Shown here one piece after another: positions 41,801-52,031 of a DNA stretch of 64,000 bases. Source of the stretch: Microthyrium microscopicum (lineage: Eukaryota; Ascomycota; Dothideomycetes; Microthyriales; Microthyriaceae). Position numbers and translations under genes: made by a program. The stretch is taken from positions 658,748 to 722,747 of the forward strand of contig MU004242.1 of assembly GCA_010405405.1 (NCBI GenBank), in the 5' to 3' direction. How positions within the stretch are numbered: the first letter of the stretch is position 1; the number at the start of each line of letters is the position of its first letter. The notes beneath the pieces were generated by a model, which did not search any database, had not been told where the DNA came from, and saw only the letters and a program-made list of their open reading frames with translations.

Positions 41801-42876
41801 AACGATACAGCCGGAAATAACTCAAACCATCTACTCTTCGATAACCGAAGCCCCAGTTACAGTGACGGAACAGATACCCGAGATTATAACTGTCACCGAG
41901 GAGCCGCGACAAGATCAACTGCCAACAGTGACACAAACGTGGATAGATGGCTCAACCCAAACTGTCACCAATTCAGAGACAGTACATATCACCGAAACTA
42001 TGCCAGGCTCAACGCAGACGGAAACCGTATATATGACTGGAACGAGTCCTTCTCAAGCGCAAACTTGGCAGCCCTCGTCTGAGATACCTCCGTCCTTGAC
42101 ATCAATGACCTCAAGTGTAGTATCGCCTTCAATGCAAGTGACTAGTCAAAGTACGCCAGCTATAACTCCGCCCCCCGGACCACCACCAATTGGCCCAGCA
42201 CCGCCAGGCGTTGCAAGGACAACCATTTCAATACCTGGCGAAACTATAGAAGTCCCAGGACAACAGGTGATAGTTATTCCCGGCTCCACAGTCGTAGTCA
42301 CCGAATGGCCGCCACAGGGAGCCGGAACTGATATGATACTACCACCCGGCGCTTCAATAATTGGTATCGACAAGGGTGATTCAACACTGGCCTCTGCTGT
42401 GGCTACCACAACTACCACAGGTGGATGGACGGCAGTAAATCCGGAAAGAGAGTATACACCAGAGCCGGAGCCTCCGAGAGCAACACCATTTTTCGAACCA
42501 CCAACTGGCCGAGATGCTGGAGTTCCGATCGTGGATGTGCCTGAAAAATGCGGTCCAAACAGTCCAAGATGCCCTGATAATACTTACTGTGATCGCCAGC
42601 TTGGCTGCGATGCATCAGTTGCTTGTCCTGGATTATGTCTTCCGGTAAGTGAAGGAGATCGTCGGATATGTACAGGCTCTGCGACTAACCAACGCTTAGG
42701 TTTTTGGAGGGCAGTTCTCTTGGCCAGAGAGAGAAAGAAGGCAAATATGTGAGAACTCCTGTGACCATCTGCAAACGTATCTAACATCAAAAAGGGGACA
42801 AGGCAATGAGCGATGGAGTATATCGATATATTGTGACAGTGACGCAGGTCAGGTATATACCTCAAGAGGAGGCTAA
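38853..42876 (+). CDS. Large secreted Gly/Ser/Pro-rich protein with cysteine-rich and Thr-rich domains
   Basis: Starts at MQKTLIFLSCAVISHSLSL, a signal peptide; about 1322 aa after removing the intron 42645-42699 (GTAAGT, GACTAAC, TTAG). Order: short acidic segment; Arg/Gly/Ser-rich repeats (SAPRAGG, GSAPRSGG) to about residue 360; collagen-like GPSGATGVPG; five 20-residue repeats NPSGQGGFGGQ; Asp/Arg/Pro-rich stretch; a cysteine cluster FCFCQPVQCPQR...CECRQRAALFCG at about residue 810; a Thr-rich beta-prone region; and a C-terminal cysteine motif KCGPNSPRCPDNTYCD...CPGLCLP that continues across the intron to QICENSCDHL. Likely a cell-wall or matrix protein. Without the intron the frame would end 18 residues after splicing signals with a basic tail, so the spliced form is preferred. 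Confidence 0.85.
40233..40532 (+). repeat. 60-bp coding minisatellite, five units
   Basis: Five consecutive copies of a 60-bp unit encode a 20-residue repeat opening NPSGQGGFGGQ and ending in a P-Q-N-S type turn. The third and fourth units are nearly identical, and the last is partly diverged. Unit number probably varies between strains. Confidence 0.9.
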
Positions 42877-43084
42877 AAAGGCGGAACGAACCCTTTCGAC
42901 ATTTTCTAAGGTGGTGAAATCAGCAAAGAAGCCTGCGGACTGATGTCAGCTAAGTACGAACCTTTCCTTGAGTAAACGAGCAAATAAGACATCATTAGTA
43001 TGAACTGTATTGGCGAAGTCCTAGCTGAGATTCTTTTTGCAAGTGTGAAGCTTGACCTAGCGTATTTGGAAACACATAACATGC

Positions 43085-45901
43085 TCATGTATTAGCCCGA
43101 GGATTACGCTTGATCTCCGCAAAGAAGCCAGTCAAACCTCTGGCAGCCTCCTGTACATTCACAGCTGGTTTGATGCTCTCCTTCATCCAGCCTGGAAGCT
43201 TTTTCTGGACCCGATCTGTCGCATATCTTCGATCTACCAGTAAGACTGCTGCATAATCACCCCGGTGTCGAATAGCCCGACCTACAGCTTGGTTAACTGC
43301 GCGCATGGTCGCATTTTCATAGAACTCGCGTGCAGCCGCTTTGCCAGCGGCGACCTGTGCAGTGCCGTTAGAAGATGAGCCAGGGGCTGCGTCGACTTTG
43401 GATGCAATATATTGCATTTTGGCTGTCCACTCGGCGCCGTGAGGATTGGGATATGGCAGACCGAAGACTACTACAGCGCGTCCTAGATCATCCGAGAAGT
43501 TGATACCTTCGGATAGGCTGCCGGAAATGACTGCAAGCAACACTGCGCCTTTACCGGAGCGGATAGCGGCAGTATATGATGGAAGCAAGGCCTCTGTTGA
43601 GGATGCGTCTTTGGTAGACGTGGAGAGAGATGTGGACTTTGCCTCGTGGAAAATGGGCTTGATAGTTGAAATTGCAGCCCAGATTGACCTACCCGAGACA
43701 GTGGAAGGTGTCATTTTCCAGGCTTTTATACAAGTTTCAAGGAATGCATAGCTTGGGAAAAAAGCCACCACACCATCCGGAACGGTCGATATGAAGCTCA
43801 CAAGGGCTTCGCCGGCTGCTGATATCATTTTGTTGTCTTTGCGTGCTGAAAACGTAAAGTCGAACTCTAGCCCGCTGGCAGCGTGTGTTATCGGGTATAC
43901 ACTCAAGCTGGTTGCTGGAACGATATGACTACAGGAAAGTGTTGATAGACGCTCCGGCGATACGTAAGGAAACAAGTGTTGTTTGTAGTCTTCCATTGGT
44001 GACATGGTCCCGCCAGCAAGAATAACTGCGCGAGCTTCCTGGACGATCTCCTTGAAGTGGTTGGTAGGATCCAGTAACATATACCGGATAATGAGATCTT
44101 GATCTTCTTTGATAAAGAAGAATCTGCCCTCTGCTGATGGATTCATAAGCGCGGCCATGAATGATTGCAAATGCATCAAGACAGGCATAGATGTGTTGCG
44201 CTCATTGGAGGCAGCTGTTGAGGTTGAGCTTTGCTCCTTGGCTAGATGGTTGGCATATCCGTCAATTTTTCGAGCCAATCGACTCTCTGAAATGTAGGCG
44301 TTGAGCTTGAAAAGATCAATTTGATCTACGTTCTTCCCTGCTAGTAGCTCGTCGACTCGACATATCTCTTCAGTACCTATTTTGCTGCCGTCTTTGGACT
44401 TTGAGAATGCTATCAAGCTATCCATGACTCGGATTGTTTGTGCGACATATACACGATTTTGGCCCTTGAGACGATTCTTGAACTTTTGCAGATAGATCAT
44501 GAGTTGCTGTCTTCCAAGCTGAAGTTGAGACAACGAGATCGAACTCGAGTATATACCACATACAGCATCCATCAAGTTGTGGGCTTCATCGATGATGACA
44601 ATGTTATCCTTCAGACAAATGCTCAAGGCATCTCGAGCGGATTTCTGCAGAAGAAGTGGATAAGGAAGAGTCACGATCTCGGAAAGTTGGATGGCTGGTC
44701 GAGAGGCATAATAAGGACAAATGCACATTCGTTTCCCAAGCTTTCCCAGATCTTCAATGTCTCTTATCTTTGCGAGAGCGTGATCGCGGAACTTGTTGAT
44801 AATGGGCTCATCTTCCTTTTTCGGCAGGTAGGGACATTTCTTATCTTCGGGTGTACCGACCTTTTGCAGGTCCAGACATTTTTCGTTGATAGCCGTATTG
44901 CCTCCCAAGTTTGAGACCTTAGCATTGATGCAGAGGTTTTTGCGTGATCCCAAGGTGAGATGCCGCAATGACTCGGCAACATTGTCTGGACTTATACCAA
45001 TAGCGTCTCCGTGGAGATCTGGCTGAATGACCGGTGGTAGGTTGACTTTCCGCAGCTCTGAGACAAATTGGGTCAATTGCGAGTGAGTTCGTGAGCAGTA
45101 GTAAATGATAGGACCCTCTTTCTCTTCTAGGTCGTCTTCCTTCTGAGACATCACTCCTAAGCGATCAAGCAATGAGAGAGTGTCTTTTGACAAGCCCAAA
45201 GTAGCCAGCGGGTTTGTCGAACGACCGTTCCGCTGTTCATCGCTGTCGTAATCGTCAAGAAGATATGAGTCGAGGTTTTGATCCTTATCATTGCTATCCG
45301 AAATGATTTTCTTCTGACTTTTAGGTTTGGTCTCAACAAAAAGCTTTATTCAATTACTGACCCGTCTTTTGTTTGATGGTTCGTCCTCAGAATATTTCTC
45401 GAAAGCTCTAGCTTCTCTTTCTCTTGCTCTTGCAAGTCGTCGCTCGCGTGCTTCTCGTGCCTGCAAAGCGTCTCGTCGTCTCTCTTGTCTAGCATTTTCT
45501 AGTACCCAATCCGGCTCGTCTGTACTCTACAAATAGTCAGCAACGCTGAATGATGCAACTTGATACAGTATACAAACAGCATCGACGTGCATGGAATCAT
45601 CGAATTTGCGTCGCTTGTGATCTCGAAGCCATGTCAAAGCTCCACAAATCAGACTTAACGACTTGCCCTATGGAGACTTTCAGCAATCGTCAAGGAGGTG
45701 TCAATGATCAGCATATTTTTACTGTGCCTAGCCGATTTTAGTGGGGGCACTTTGGAGGAGATTAGATATATAGGTACCTGTTGGTGACTCGAAAATGGCA
45801 ACCTTGGAATCTTCTATGGCCTCGTACAGTGCAGTCATAAACTGACGCTGAATGTCATAAGGCTCAAAAGGAAAGTTGAATGAATCAGACTTTGACTCCA
45901 T
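43085..45901 (-). CDS. CHL1: CHL1/DDX11-family DNA helicase, 5' part does not read cleanly
   Basis: XPD-like iron-sulphur DNA helicase for sister-chromatid cohesion and fork stability. Exons that fit: 45901-45778 (start [20 protein letters not shown]), 45667-45578 ([19 protein letters not shown]), 45526-45362 ([12 protein letters not shown]...) and a long exon from about 45345 to 43085. The long exon carries YCSRTHSQL, the Fe-S cysteines ([23 protein letters not shown]), IIDEAHN, and [13 protein letters not shown]. Two problems exist. At the Walker A motif the first intron (GT at 45777) leaves phase 1 but the next exon starts in phase 0 at GGC-AAG. Between 45362 and 45345 the frame continues in phase across one TGA codon with no intron of normal size. 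It may be sequence errors, unusual splicing or a decaying gene. Confidence 0.88.
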
Positions 45902-47644
45902 TGTAATCGATTATTAGCAGCAGCTATGTTTCGCCGTATTAATGGACATGTAGTTGGGCAGGAACGTGCTACTTTTGCATGTGGAAAACGTGGACGCGAC
46001 GCGTGTGGCGCGTCAAGCTAAACGCGATAGCAGGTGACGCAATTAGTCAACACTGATCATTGAAGTGATCAACGCCAAACGGACTGGCAAAATAAATGGC
46101 GCGCTCCCCATCAGCCTCGCTGCCTCGCTGGCTGCCATATGTTACGTTCTTTCATCGAGTGCTTTATCTGTCAAAGACTGTTTGAACTTCTCGGCCCTTT
46201 GTCGAACACGATGGGAAACATAGCATATTTTCTTTAGTAGTGTTCATGGGAGCCAGCGAAGTTGATGGGAGAAGGCTCGTTAGTTTGTCAATTGTCATGC
46301 AGTTGGGAGCTCAAGAGCTACTTGAACGAACCCCGCCTGGCGCTTCCTCAAAAGAATCGCCTTGACGTTTGATTTGATTTGATCTGAAGACTGCAGGCGG
46401 GGAGCATGGAAAACAACCAAGAAGGGCCTTCTTTCCTCTAGTCCATTATGTACTTACCAGTACTCGGGCTGCTTGCAGGCGTGCATCGCCACTGATTGCT
46501 TTTGGCGGGGAATCTTGGTGCATCAACGCTGTTGATAGGAACTTCTTCTCCATCATTTCCAGCACTACTCTACCTACCTCTCGGTATTATTATCAACTAC
46601 TACCTCTTACTACTACTACATACTACCCAAAAACATAACAAATTCATCCAATTTCATCGTCTCATGTTTCAACACGCGCTACGCCAGTGCCCATCCTTTC
46701 CGTCTGTTCTACTCCTAAACCATCCTGTCAAGCTTGTTTACCTTGTCCGCGCATCATTGTCTGGCGCCTAGCTGTCTTGTCTGTCCTCCCACAAGCTACT
46801 GGCTACGAAAACGTCACGGACAGCATCCCAGAAGCTGTGCGCACGGCTGCTGGCATTCAGAGACAAGTCTGCGGAATTTCATCTCCTAGAGGTTCCTTTC
46901 ATCTAGCCCCTGGCCACATCGCCAGACCCACGCCGCCTTGGTTGCTCAACAAACCTTCGTGACCCTTGTCAGTCACCAGTGTCAACTGTGTCGCTGGTGC
47001 TGGTCGGTGTACTTGACGGTGGTTGCTTTCTGTCACAGAGCAAAGCCATTCTACTACCTGTTACTACCTACTGTACTCTAAGCTGTTTCTGTCCCTTTCC
47101 CGTCGTCCGCCGCATGTTCGCAGCTCGGGAAGCCTCCGAATCTGCAAACCACTGAAACCCGCATATCAGCCATTGCATTTGATGGGAGCCACCGCTTCTT
47201 CTTCCAACCATCGGAGCTGTTGGGCTTGCCCCGCGATCTAGAGTGTGCGCAAACTTGGACTTTTTTTTGCTTTTGGCCCAGTTCACTCTCGAGCTTTGAG
47301 ACATCACGGCCCTGTGCTGATCCAAATCCCACTCTGCAAATTTCTCGGCGCGGCAAATACTCATACATCTACAAATCTAAACAACAATACAGTCAAGATT
47401 CTTTGGGCGCCATAATCTCATTCCCGTCAAATCTAGCAGGGACGGGAGCACAAAACCAGTCGACACACTATTTTCGACAAACCGGGACACCCTAGGAAAC
47501 CTAGATCTCTAGCTGCACCACTGGGCTTTCAGAGGCCTCTTTTACCTCATCACAGTGCACATCCTTTATCCTACCAGCTCAGCAGTCATCAAATCGAGAC
47601 CGTCGCTCATCATCGTTGCGAGCCTTCCCGGACCCACCGCCGCC
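45902..47644. promoter_or_regulatory. Divergent promoter of CHL1 and ARL8 with a long CT-rich ARL8 leader
   Basis: 1.74 kb between divergent genes. Close to CHL1 lies a cluster of cell-cycle-box-like words. From about 46540 the plus strand is CT-rich with several short upstream frames, the ARL8 leader. At 46086-46111 lies a motif that recurs in other promoters of the window. Confidence 0.5.
45994..46026. promoter_or_regulatory. MCB-like cluster upstream of CHL1
   Basis: Within 33 bp: ACGCGA (45994), ACGCGT (45999-46004), GCGCGT (46008) and AACGCG (46020). ACGCGT is the MBF site driving G1/S genes in yeasts, which fits a replication-cohesion helicase about 95 bp away. Function here is inferred. 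Confidence 0.5.
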
Positions 47645-48626
47645 ATGGCTGGCCTTTTCAAACGCCTATATGATTGGCTTCTGCGCATGTTCTGGTATGT
47701 CTTCCTCTGTATTATATGATCGCCCTTTGATCATGATGGACTTCCGTTGCGAAAACAACCCTCGGCAACAGGTGTCTTGTTTTGGCAAGGGTTCCGCATT
47801 GTCTACCAACCATCTCATACCAACAGCACCTTCAACCGCCTGTAAATATACGGCAATGGATGCGCTGACAGTTTTTGCTTCGTAGGCAGACAGAGCTGGA
47901 TATTACGATGATAGGGTTGCAGAATGCGGGGAAAACTTCGTTGTTGAGAGTTCTAGCGGTGAGTCCTCATGCCGAACCTTCCTTTTCTGTGTTGAGTCGT
48001 CTGACATTTGAACCAGGGTGGCGAATTTACGATAGAGTGAGTTACATTTTGTCGTCCTTTGGGGCAACATGTTGTTGTTGTAACGATGAAGTGATAACTA
48101 ACTTGAGTCTGCAACAATTAGCACCATTCCCACGGTTGGATTCAACATGAAAAAAGTCCAACAGGGTCATGTAACCCTGAAATGGTAGGTCTTGCGACTC
48201 AAAAGCAAACACATCCGCTCATAACAATCGTAGTTGGGACCTTGGCGGACAGCCAAGATTCAGACCAATGTGGGAGAGATATTGCAAAGGAGTCAACGCC
48301 ATAGTGTAAGCCTGACTGATTCGTTTTGAGATCCGGTGCTGACATTCTTGAGATTCATTGTCGATTCGGCTGATCAAGCTGCGTTACCAGTCGCAAGGGA
48401 AGAACTCCATTTGCTTCTGGAAAAGCCATCACTCGATGGGATACCTCTCTTGGTCCTAGGAAACAAGTCCGACTTATCGCATCATCTTTCAGTTGATCAG
48501 TTGATCGAAGTGCTCGACTTGAAATCCGTTTCGAAGAGGGAGGTCAGCTGTTATGGCATCAGTGCCAAAGAAGAGACGAACCTCGACGCGGTTTTAAACT
48601 GGTTGATCTCCCGGTCGGCTCGATAG
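47645..48626 (+). CDS. ARL8: ARL8 small GTPase
   Basis: Arf-like GTPase of late endosome/vacuole (lysosome) positioning. Six exons: 47645-47694, 47886-47958, 48017-48036, 48122-48184, 48234-48305, 48353-48626, giving 183 aa. All junctions keep frame. It starts [17 protein letters not shown], lacks the myristoylated Gly2 of Arfs, and has the amphipathic, aromatic N-terminus of Arl8. Nucleotide-binding motifs: [19 protein letters not shown] (switch I), [17 protein letters not shown] (switch II), GNKSDL, and a SAKE-type G5. Sequence follows animal ARL8 closely along its length. The first intron is 191 bp. Confidence 0.95.
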
Positions 48627-49863
48627 GTAGATGATGGATTCCTATTGTAAGTATAGACCTTCTTTTTGGTTTCCCTTATCTTACCTTTCAGCAGTACGGC
48701 CCTCGATCGAAATCAATAGAGACTAAAGCTCAGTGTCTCAGGACCACCCACCATTCTTATCCTCAGCTTTGCATCTGCAATGCGCGTACTTGATTTGTTT
48801 ATTGGCTTGCAAAACAAAAACTGATGATTATATGACGACACGAAGATGACAGCGTAAAGGTTGTAAAGGCTAGCGATGGCCGACTTGTGAATGGACAGTG
48901 GCATTTTTCCTCTTGTTTTGGCGAGGCTTATGTTTTTTCAAAGAGCGATCAAAGACCGAATACAAGGCGACCTCACGGTACAGCCCATAGCATAATGACA
49001 TCTGATCTTGATTTCCGAGTCTTTGTACACTGCTTGGGCCAGAACTGTATGTTCCAGGTTGGCAGCGCTCGTAATTTCAGTGTAACGAACGAGCAACGAG
49101 AGTCAAAATCTGGAACGCGCGAAGGAGGAATCCAAGGCAAGTTTTTGTTCCAAGTAGTGGCAGCAGCACACATCTTTATTCTTCGAAAGTTTGACATGTC
49201 TGCATAACTTGCCTGCACGATGCGTTGGCAAGACTAGTCCTCATTTGGCAACGAACTGACATGGGACGAACTGCCAAACCCTCGACTGGCTTGCCCCATG
49301 AGCCATGCCCCGAGTATATCTTCGTTGATCTATCGATCGTTTCAGATTTCGTTAAACGATCGCCGAAACAGAAAATTGGCCTACAGATTCCACATTGTGA
49401 CATATCGCAATGATTGTCGATAGCTTCGCGATGGAGTAAGTACAAGTAGGCAGATCGACTCGTGAAATAGGAGCAATTTTCCAAGCTCTTTCTAGTTGAT
49501 ACAGGACGTTGGGATCTAGCATGGTCTATTTCTGAATCATCTTGTATTCGCAAGGCTAGCTAGTGCTTTGACCATTCGACAAGGCTGAATTTGAGGGTTT
49601 TCCGAAAAGCTGACAGGACCGACCCATTTGTGATACGGCCACCAGTTTCACACATATATCCATATGTTGCTTCGCTTGTCAATGTCACAAGCGAAGGTTG
49701 TCCCGGTACGATACTTTAAAAGTCTACTTCCCAGATTTAGTGGCTTGGGCGAATATTTCAACTCTTTAAGCTTTTGACAACTCGGAATTTTCTATGGCCA
49801 TGATATTCTCGATTGTATCGACAGTTTCTTGGACTGACAGTGTTGCTTCACTCTGCGCATTGG
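48627..49863. other. Intergenic region, no gene seen
   Basis: About 1.2 kb between ARL8 and the secreted hydrolase gene. Short frames up to 125 codons (49176-49553 minus) match nothing I know. The section close to 49864 is the hydrolase promoter. Confidence 0.45.
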
Positions 49864-51210
49864 ATGTACGGCATTGCAGTTAGCCTGGGCCTTGTTGGAG
49901 CCTTCGTGGGCAAAGCATTGTGTCAGACTCCCCTTGAATATCCTGATAATGGCACAGAGAGTACAGCTCCTGGCGGTATCTACGGATTTGAGACCTGGAC
50001 AGCCCTGAGAACATACTTCAGTTAGTACCTTGGTTTGAACGTTTCTGCTATAAGTTTTATGAGGCTCTGTCCTAACGCATTTTCTTTTGTAGGCAGTTCT
50101 CCGAACTATTTCACTTTCGGCCCTGAGTCACCTAAGGATCCCAAACCAAACGAAAAGACTGGCGGATCAGGACCCTATCCCGCTGGCATATTTCGTGATA
50201 CCGCATTACCTCGCCACACAATATACGCGCCCGATACTCTCAGAAAAGGTCTGAAGCTACCGGTGATCTTGTGGGGCAACAGTCTTTGCGTTGCGCAAGG
50301 CACCCTGTTCCAGGCTTTCCTTACAGAAATTGCCAGTTGGGGCTATATCGTAATCGCAAATGGCGGAAATGGACCTCCGCCTATACCAACACGAGCACCA
50401 CCTGCAACTCCTACCTCTTGTACCTGCAAGGCTACACCAACAACTACAACTTCCACATCGTCAGCGAAAGGACCAGGCCCAACACCAAACGTTCTCATTG
50501 CGCAGTGGCAATATGCGCTCAACCTTTTGAATTCTAGTCTCACCGGCCTGGTGTATGACGGCCAAACCAGCCCGAAGATGATGGCCGACTCTATTTCCTG
50601 GGTTGATGCTGGTGGTAGCTATAACCGGTTTGGAGAGGTTGATAAGGATAATATTGTGGTGGCCGGGCACGACTGTGGGGGCCTCGAAGCGTACTCAGCA
50701 GCATATCGCGATGAGCGCATAAAGAGCATTGTGCTATTCAATAGCGGTCTCGTGGATCGGACAAAAGACTATCTCCTCACTGAGTTTTATGCACCACTTC
50801 TCTATGTTTATGGTGGATTTTGGGATTTCTCGTGGAATAGTGTATGTTCCAAAAATGAGCGATTGAACGAAGCTGACAGGCACGTAGACTGAGGCAGATT
50901 ACTACAGTCTTCTTCCGGGACTGCGAGCAGTCAAAGCAAGCTTACCTACTGGCCATTTGGGGACATTTTATGATCATAATGGCGGGAAGTACGCGAAACT
51001 AATGGTGAGCTACATGAATTGTAAGTTCTATGACCATTCTTTCCCTATCACGACGCAGCAGCCATGTTTGATACTAATATGATCATAGGGATAACGAAAG
51101 GGGACAATCGTGCCAGAAGCCTATTCCTAAATCCAGATTCTCAGCTGGTCAAAGATGGTTGGTCAATCACCTCGAAGAATTGGAACGAATGGATACAGCA
51201 TGCGAAATAA
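49864..51210 (+). CDS. Secreted alpha/beta-hydrolase with Asp at the nucleophile elbow
   Basis: Four exons: 49864-50020, 50093-50841, 50888-51020, 51089-51210 (386 aa); all junctions keep frame. The start MYGIAVSLGLVGAFVGKAL is a signal peptide. An alpha/beta-hydrolase core follows: LPVILWGNSLCV, then FLTEIASWGYIVIANGG, and the elbow VVAGHDCGGLEAYSAAY at about residue 245, then IKSIVLFNSGL. Related fungal proteins, as I recall them, carry G-Q-S-C-G-G at this place with serine as nucleophile. Here the residue is aspartate. A Thr/Pro/Ser-rich insert (residues about 175-205) with C-T-C looks like a glycosylated loop. Substrate unknown; an esterase-like or an Asp-nucleophile activity, or none, are all possible. 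Confidence 0.88.
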
Positions 51211-51584
51211 TCTACGACAAAATAACATTCGAGTAGACACTACAATAGACACTTAGAATAATTGAACGCAAACTCTATATATTATGTGTCATCCTTGAAA
51301 TCGACGTTTTTCAGCCGGGATCGGATATTTTTCATCCTCATCACAGAAAAGCAGATATATCAGGCCACCGCTCAACACATATCTTGATATAATTGGAAGG
51401 TACTTGATAGGCTGAAACATGAGATGGATCAGCGGATGATGAAGTACACCTGTTATGAAGCTGACTTTAGACAGGGGTAGCAAAGAGCTCGAAACTTATA
51501 AAGAAGGAAGCATCTCCAGTCATCCTACCATTGTTATATCAGCCTACAAAATTATAGTAACTATACCTTTCAGTATCTTTTATC
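51211..51584. other. Intergenic region
   Basis: About 370 bp between two plus-strand genes. It should hold the promoter of the small gene that follows. Nothing else is seen. Confidence 0.4.
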
Positions 51585-52031
51585 ATGGCCACCTCAGAAA
51601 CATGCGACTTATCGGCATCCCACGCACCCAAGCCTGAGGCAATCAAATCTTTTAAGCATCTGCTGCCGAAAATCAAGCATGAACTCGTTCATATGAGGCA
51701 CTCTTACGACAAGCACGAGCCAGGATACTTTGCGGGCGTATCTGGAACTTCAGACGACGAGCTCACAAGTTTCGATGAGACTGATCTTGTTGCTGTGCGT
51801 GCCGGCCAGGTTGCATATGGAGTGATCATCTTTGGCAAAGTGAAGCTTCCTAGCAGCCCAGGACAGTATGTGTTTGTTAGGTGGTTTGGAGGCGGCGAGG
51901 AGTCGAAGTCAGGAGAGAAAGATTACAAGTTTCATAGCATTTACACGGAGGAGAAGGATGATGCAGATGGTGGCAAGTCATTTCGAGCTATCATGGGCGA
52001 TGAAGACGAGCTGTTCTTTTTCAACGAATAG
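51585..52031 (+). CDS. Unknown 148-aa acidic protein
   Basis: Single-exon frame starting MATSETCDLSASHAPKPEA. No signal peptide or membrane segment. It is rich in Asp, Glu and Lys in its second half (SKSGEKDYKFHSIYTEEKDD) with a central hydrophobic stretch ETDLVAVRAGQVAYGVIIFGKVKLPSSPG that looks like beta strands of a small folded domain. No family is recognised. The amino-acid composition and an ATG close behind a promoter-like stretch favour a real gene. Confidence 0.6.
   Translation: MATSETCDLSASHAPKPEAIKSFKHLLPKIKHELVHMRHSYDKHEPGYFAGVSGTSDDELTSFDETDLVAVRAGQVAYGVIIFGKVKLPSSPGQYVFVRWFGGGEESKSGEKDYKFHSIYTEEKDDADGGKSFRAIMGDEDELFFFNE

Noticed and set aside
49176-49553. 125-aa minus-strand frame
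   Set aside because: No motif, composition like the non-coding neighbourhood, overlapping frames on the other strand.
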